Origin: an uncultured Neisseriaceae bacterium
Lineage (GTDB): Bacteria; Pseudomonadota; Gammaproteobacteria; Burkholderiales; Neisseriaceae
DNA length: 37,922 bases
Direction of reading: 5' to 3'
Assembly: GCA_945267035.1 (NCBI GenBank)
Contig: CALYOS010000023.1
Span: 1 to 37,922 of the forward strand
A program made the translations under genes and the position numbers. The notes beneath the pieces are model-generated. The model worked only from the letters and a program-made list of their open reading frames with translations. It had not been told where the DNA came from and did not search any database. This document shows positions 37,847 to 37,922 of the stretch, piece after piece; the first letter of the stretch is position 1, and every line of letters begins with the position of its first letter.

Positions 37847-37922
37847 TGGAGCGGGAAACGAGTCTCGAACTCGCGACCTCAACCTTGGCAAGGTTGCGCT
37901 CTACCAACTGAGCTATTCCCGC
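37847..37922 (-). tRNA. tRNA-Gly (GCC)
   Basis: 76 nt with encoded CCA, ending exactly at the window edge. The acceptor GCGGGAA / TTCCCGC is perfect. The anticodon arm is CAACC-TTGCCAA-GGTTG and the T loop is TTCGAGA. It is first in the visible part of the minus-strand cluster. Confidence 0.95.

Overview
The window reads as a chromosomal segment of a low-GC betaproteobacterium of the Neisseriales. The closest fit I can suggest is Snodgrassella or a near relative. This rests on protein character (KdsA, Apt, a RelA-type synthetase, SspA/SspB, a Nif3 protein very like that of Neisseria), AT-rich intergenic DNA, a large autotransporter, and a Gly-Cys-Leu tRNA cluster. The genus is inference and no database was searched. 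No insertion sequence, prophage, CRISPR array or rRNA is visible.

Left part (1-17.9 kb): an NTF2/SnoaL-like protein and a type-2 glycerate kinase on the minus strand, then a DoxX-like membrane protein. The tamB-tamA pair (minus, joined by a TAATG overlap) exports and assembles outer-membrane proteins. kdsA (KDO synthesis for LPS) converges on apt (adenine salvage) with a shared terminator. relA follows, then a decayed stretch holding a small lipoprotein-like gene, then uvrC and a DUF4124 protein on the minus strand.

Middle (17.9-28.4 kb): guaB has its own promoter and terminator. carA, a leuE-like exporter and carB form a nucleotide/arginine precursor block. carA is preceded by a short promoter, leader ORF and terminator-like unit that looks like an attenuator. 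After carB come about 1.4 kb of decayed DNA, including a DUF2569 pseudogene with a nonsense codon and a frameshift at a homopolymer. nif3 and sspA-sspB follow. The cytochrome bc1 genes that I recall between nif3 and sspA in many betaproteobacteria are absent here.

Right part (28.4-37.9 kb): a YjdF/DUF2238 membrane protein, then ahpC and ahpF (peroxide defence) separated by a terminator. A long AT-rich spacer leads to an HlyC-like lysine acyltransferase gene followed at once by a 1073-residue autotransporter. No RTX toxin is visible, and the residues aligned with the HlyC catalytic His and Asp are not conserved. The window ends with a minus-strand tRNA cluster Gly(GCC)-Cys(GCA)-Cys(GCA)-Leu(UAA). 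Its second Cys copy is structurally abnormal.

The observations I rate most worth checking are the acyltransferase/autotransporter pair, the abnormal tandem tRNA-Cys, the carA leader, and the missing bc1 genes between nif3 and sspA.
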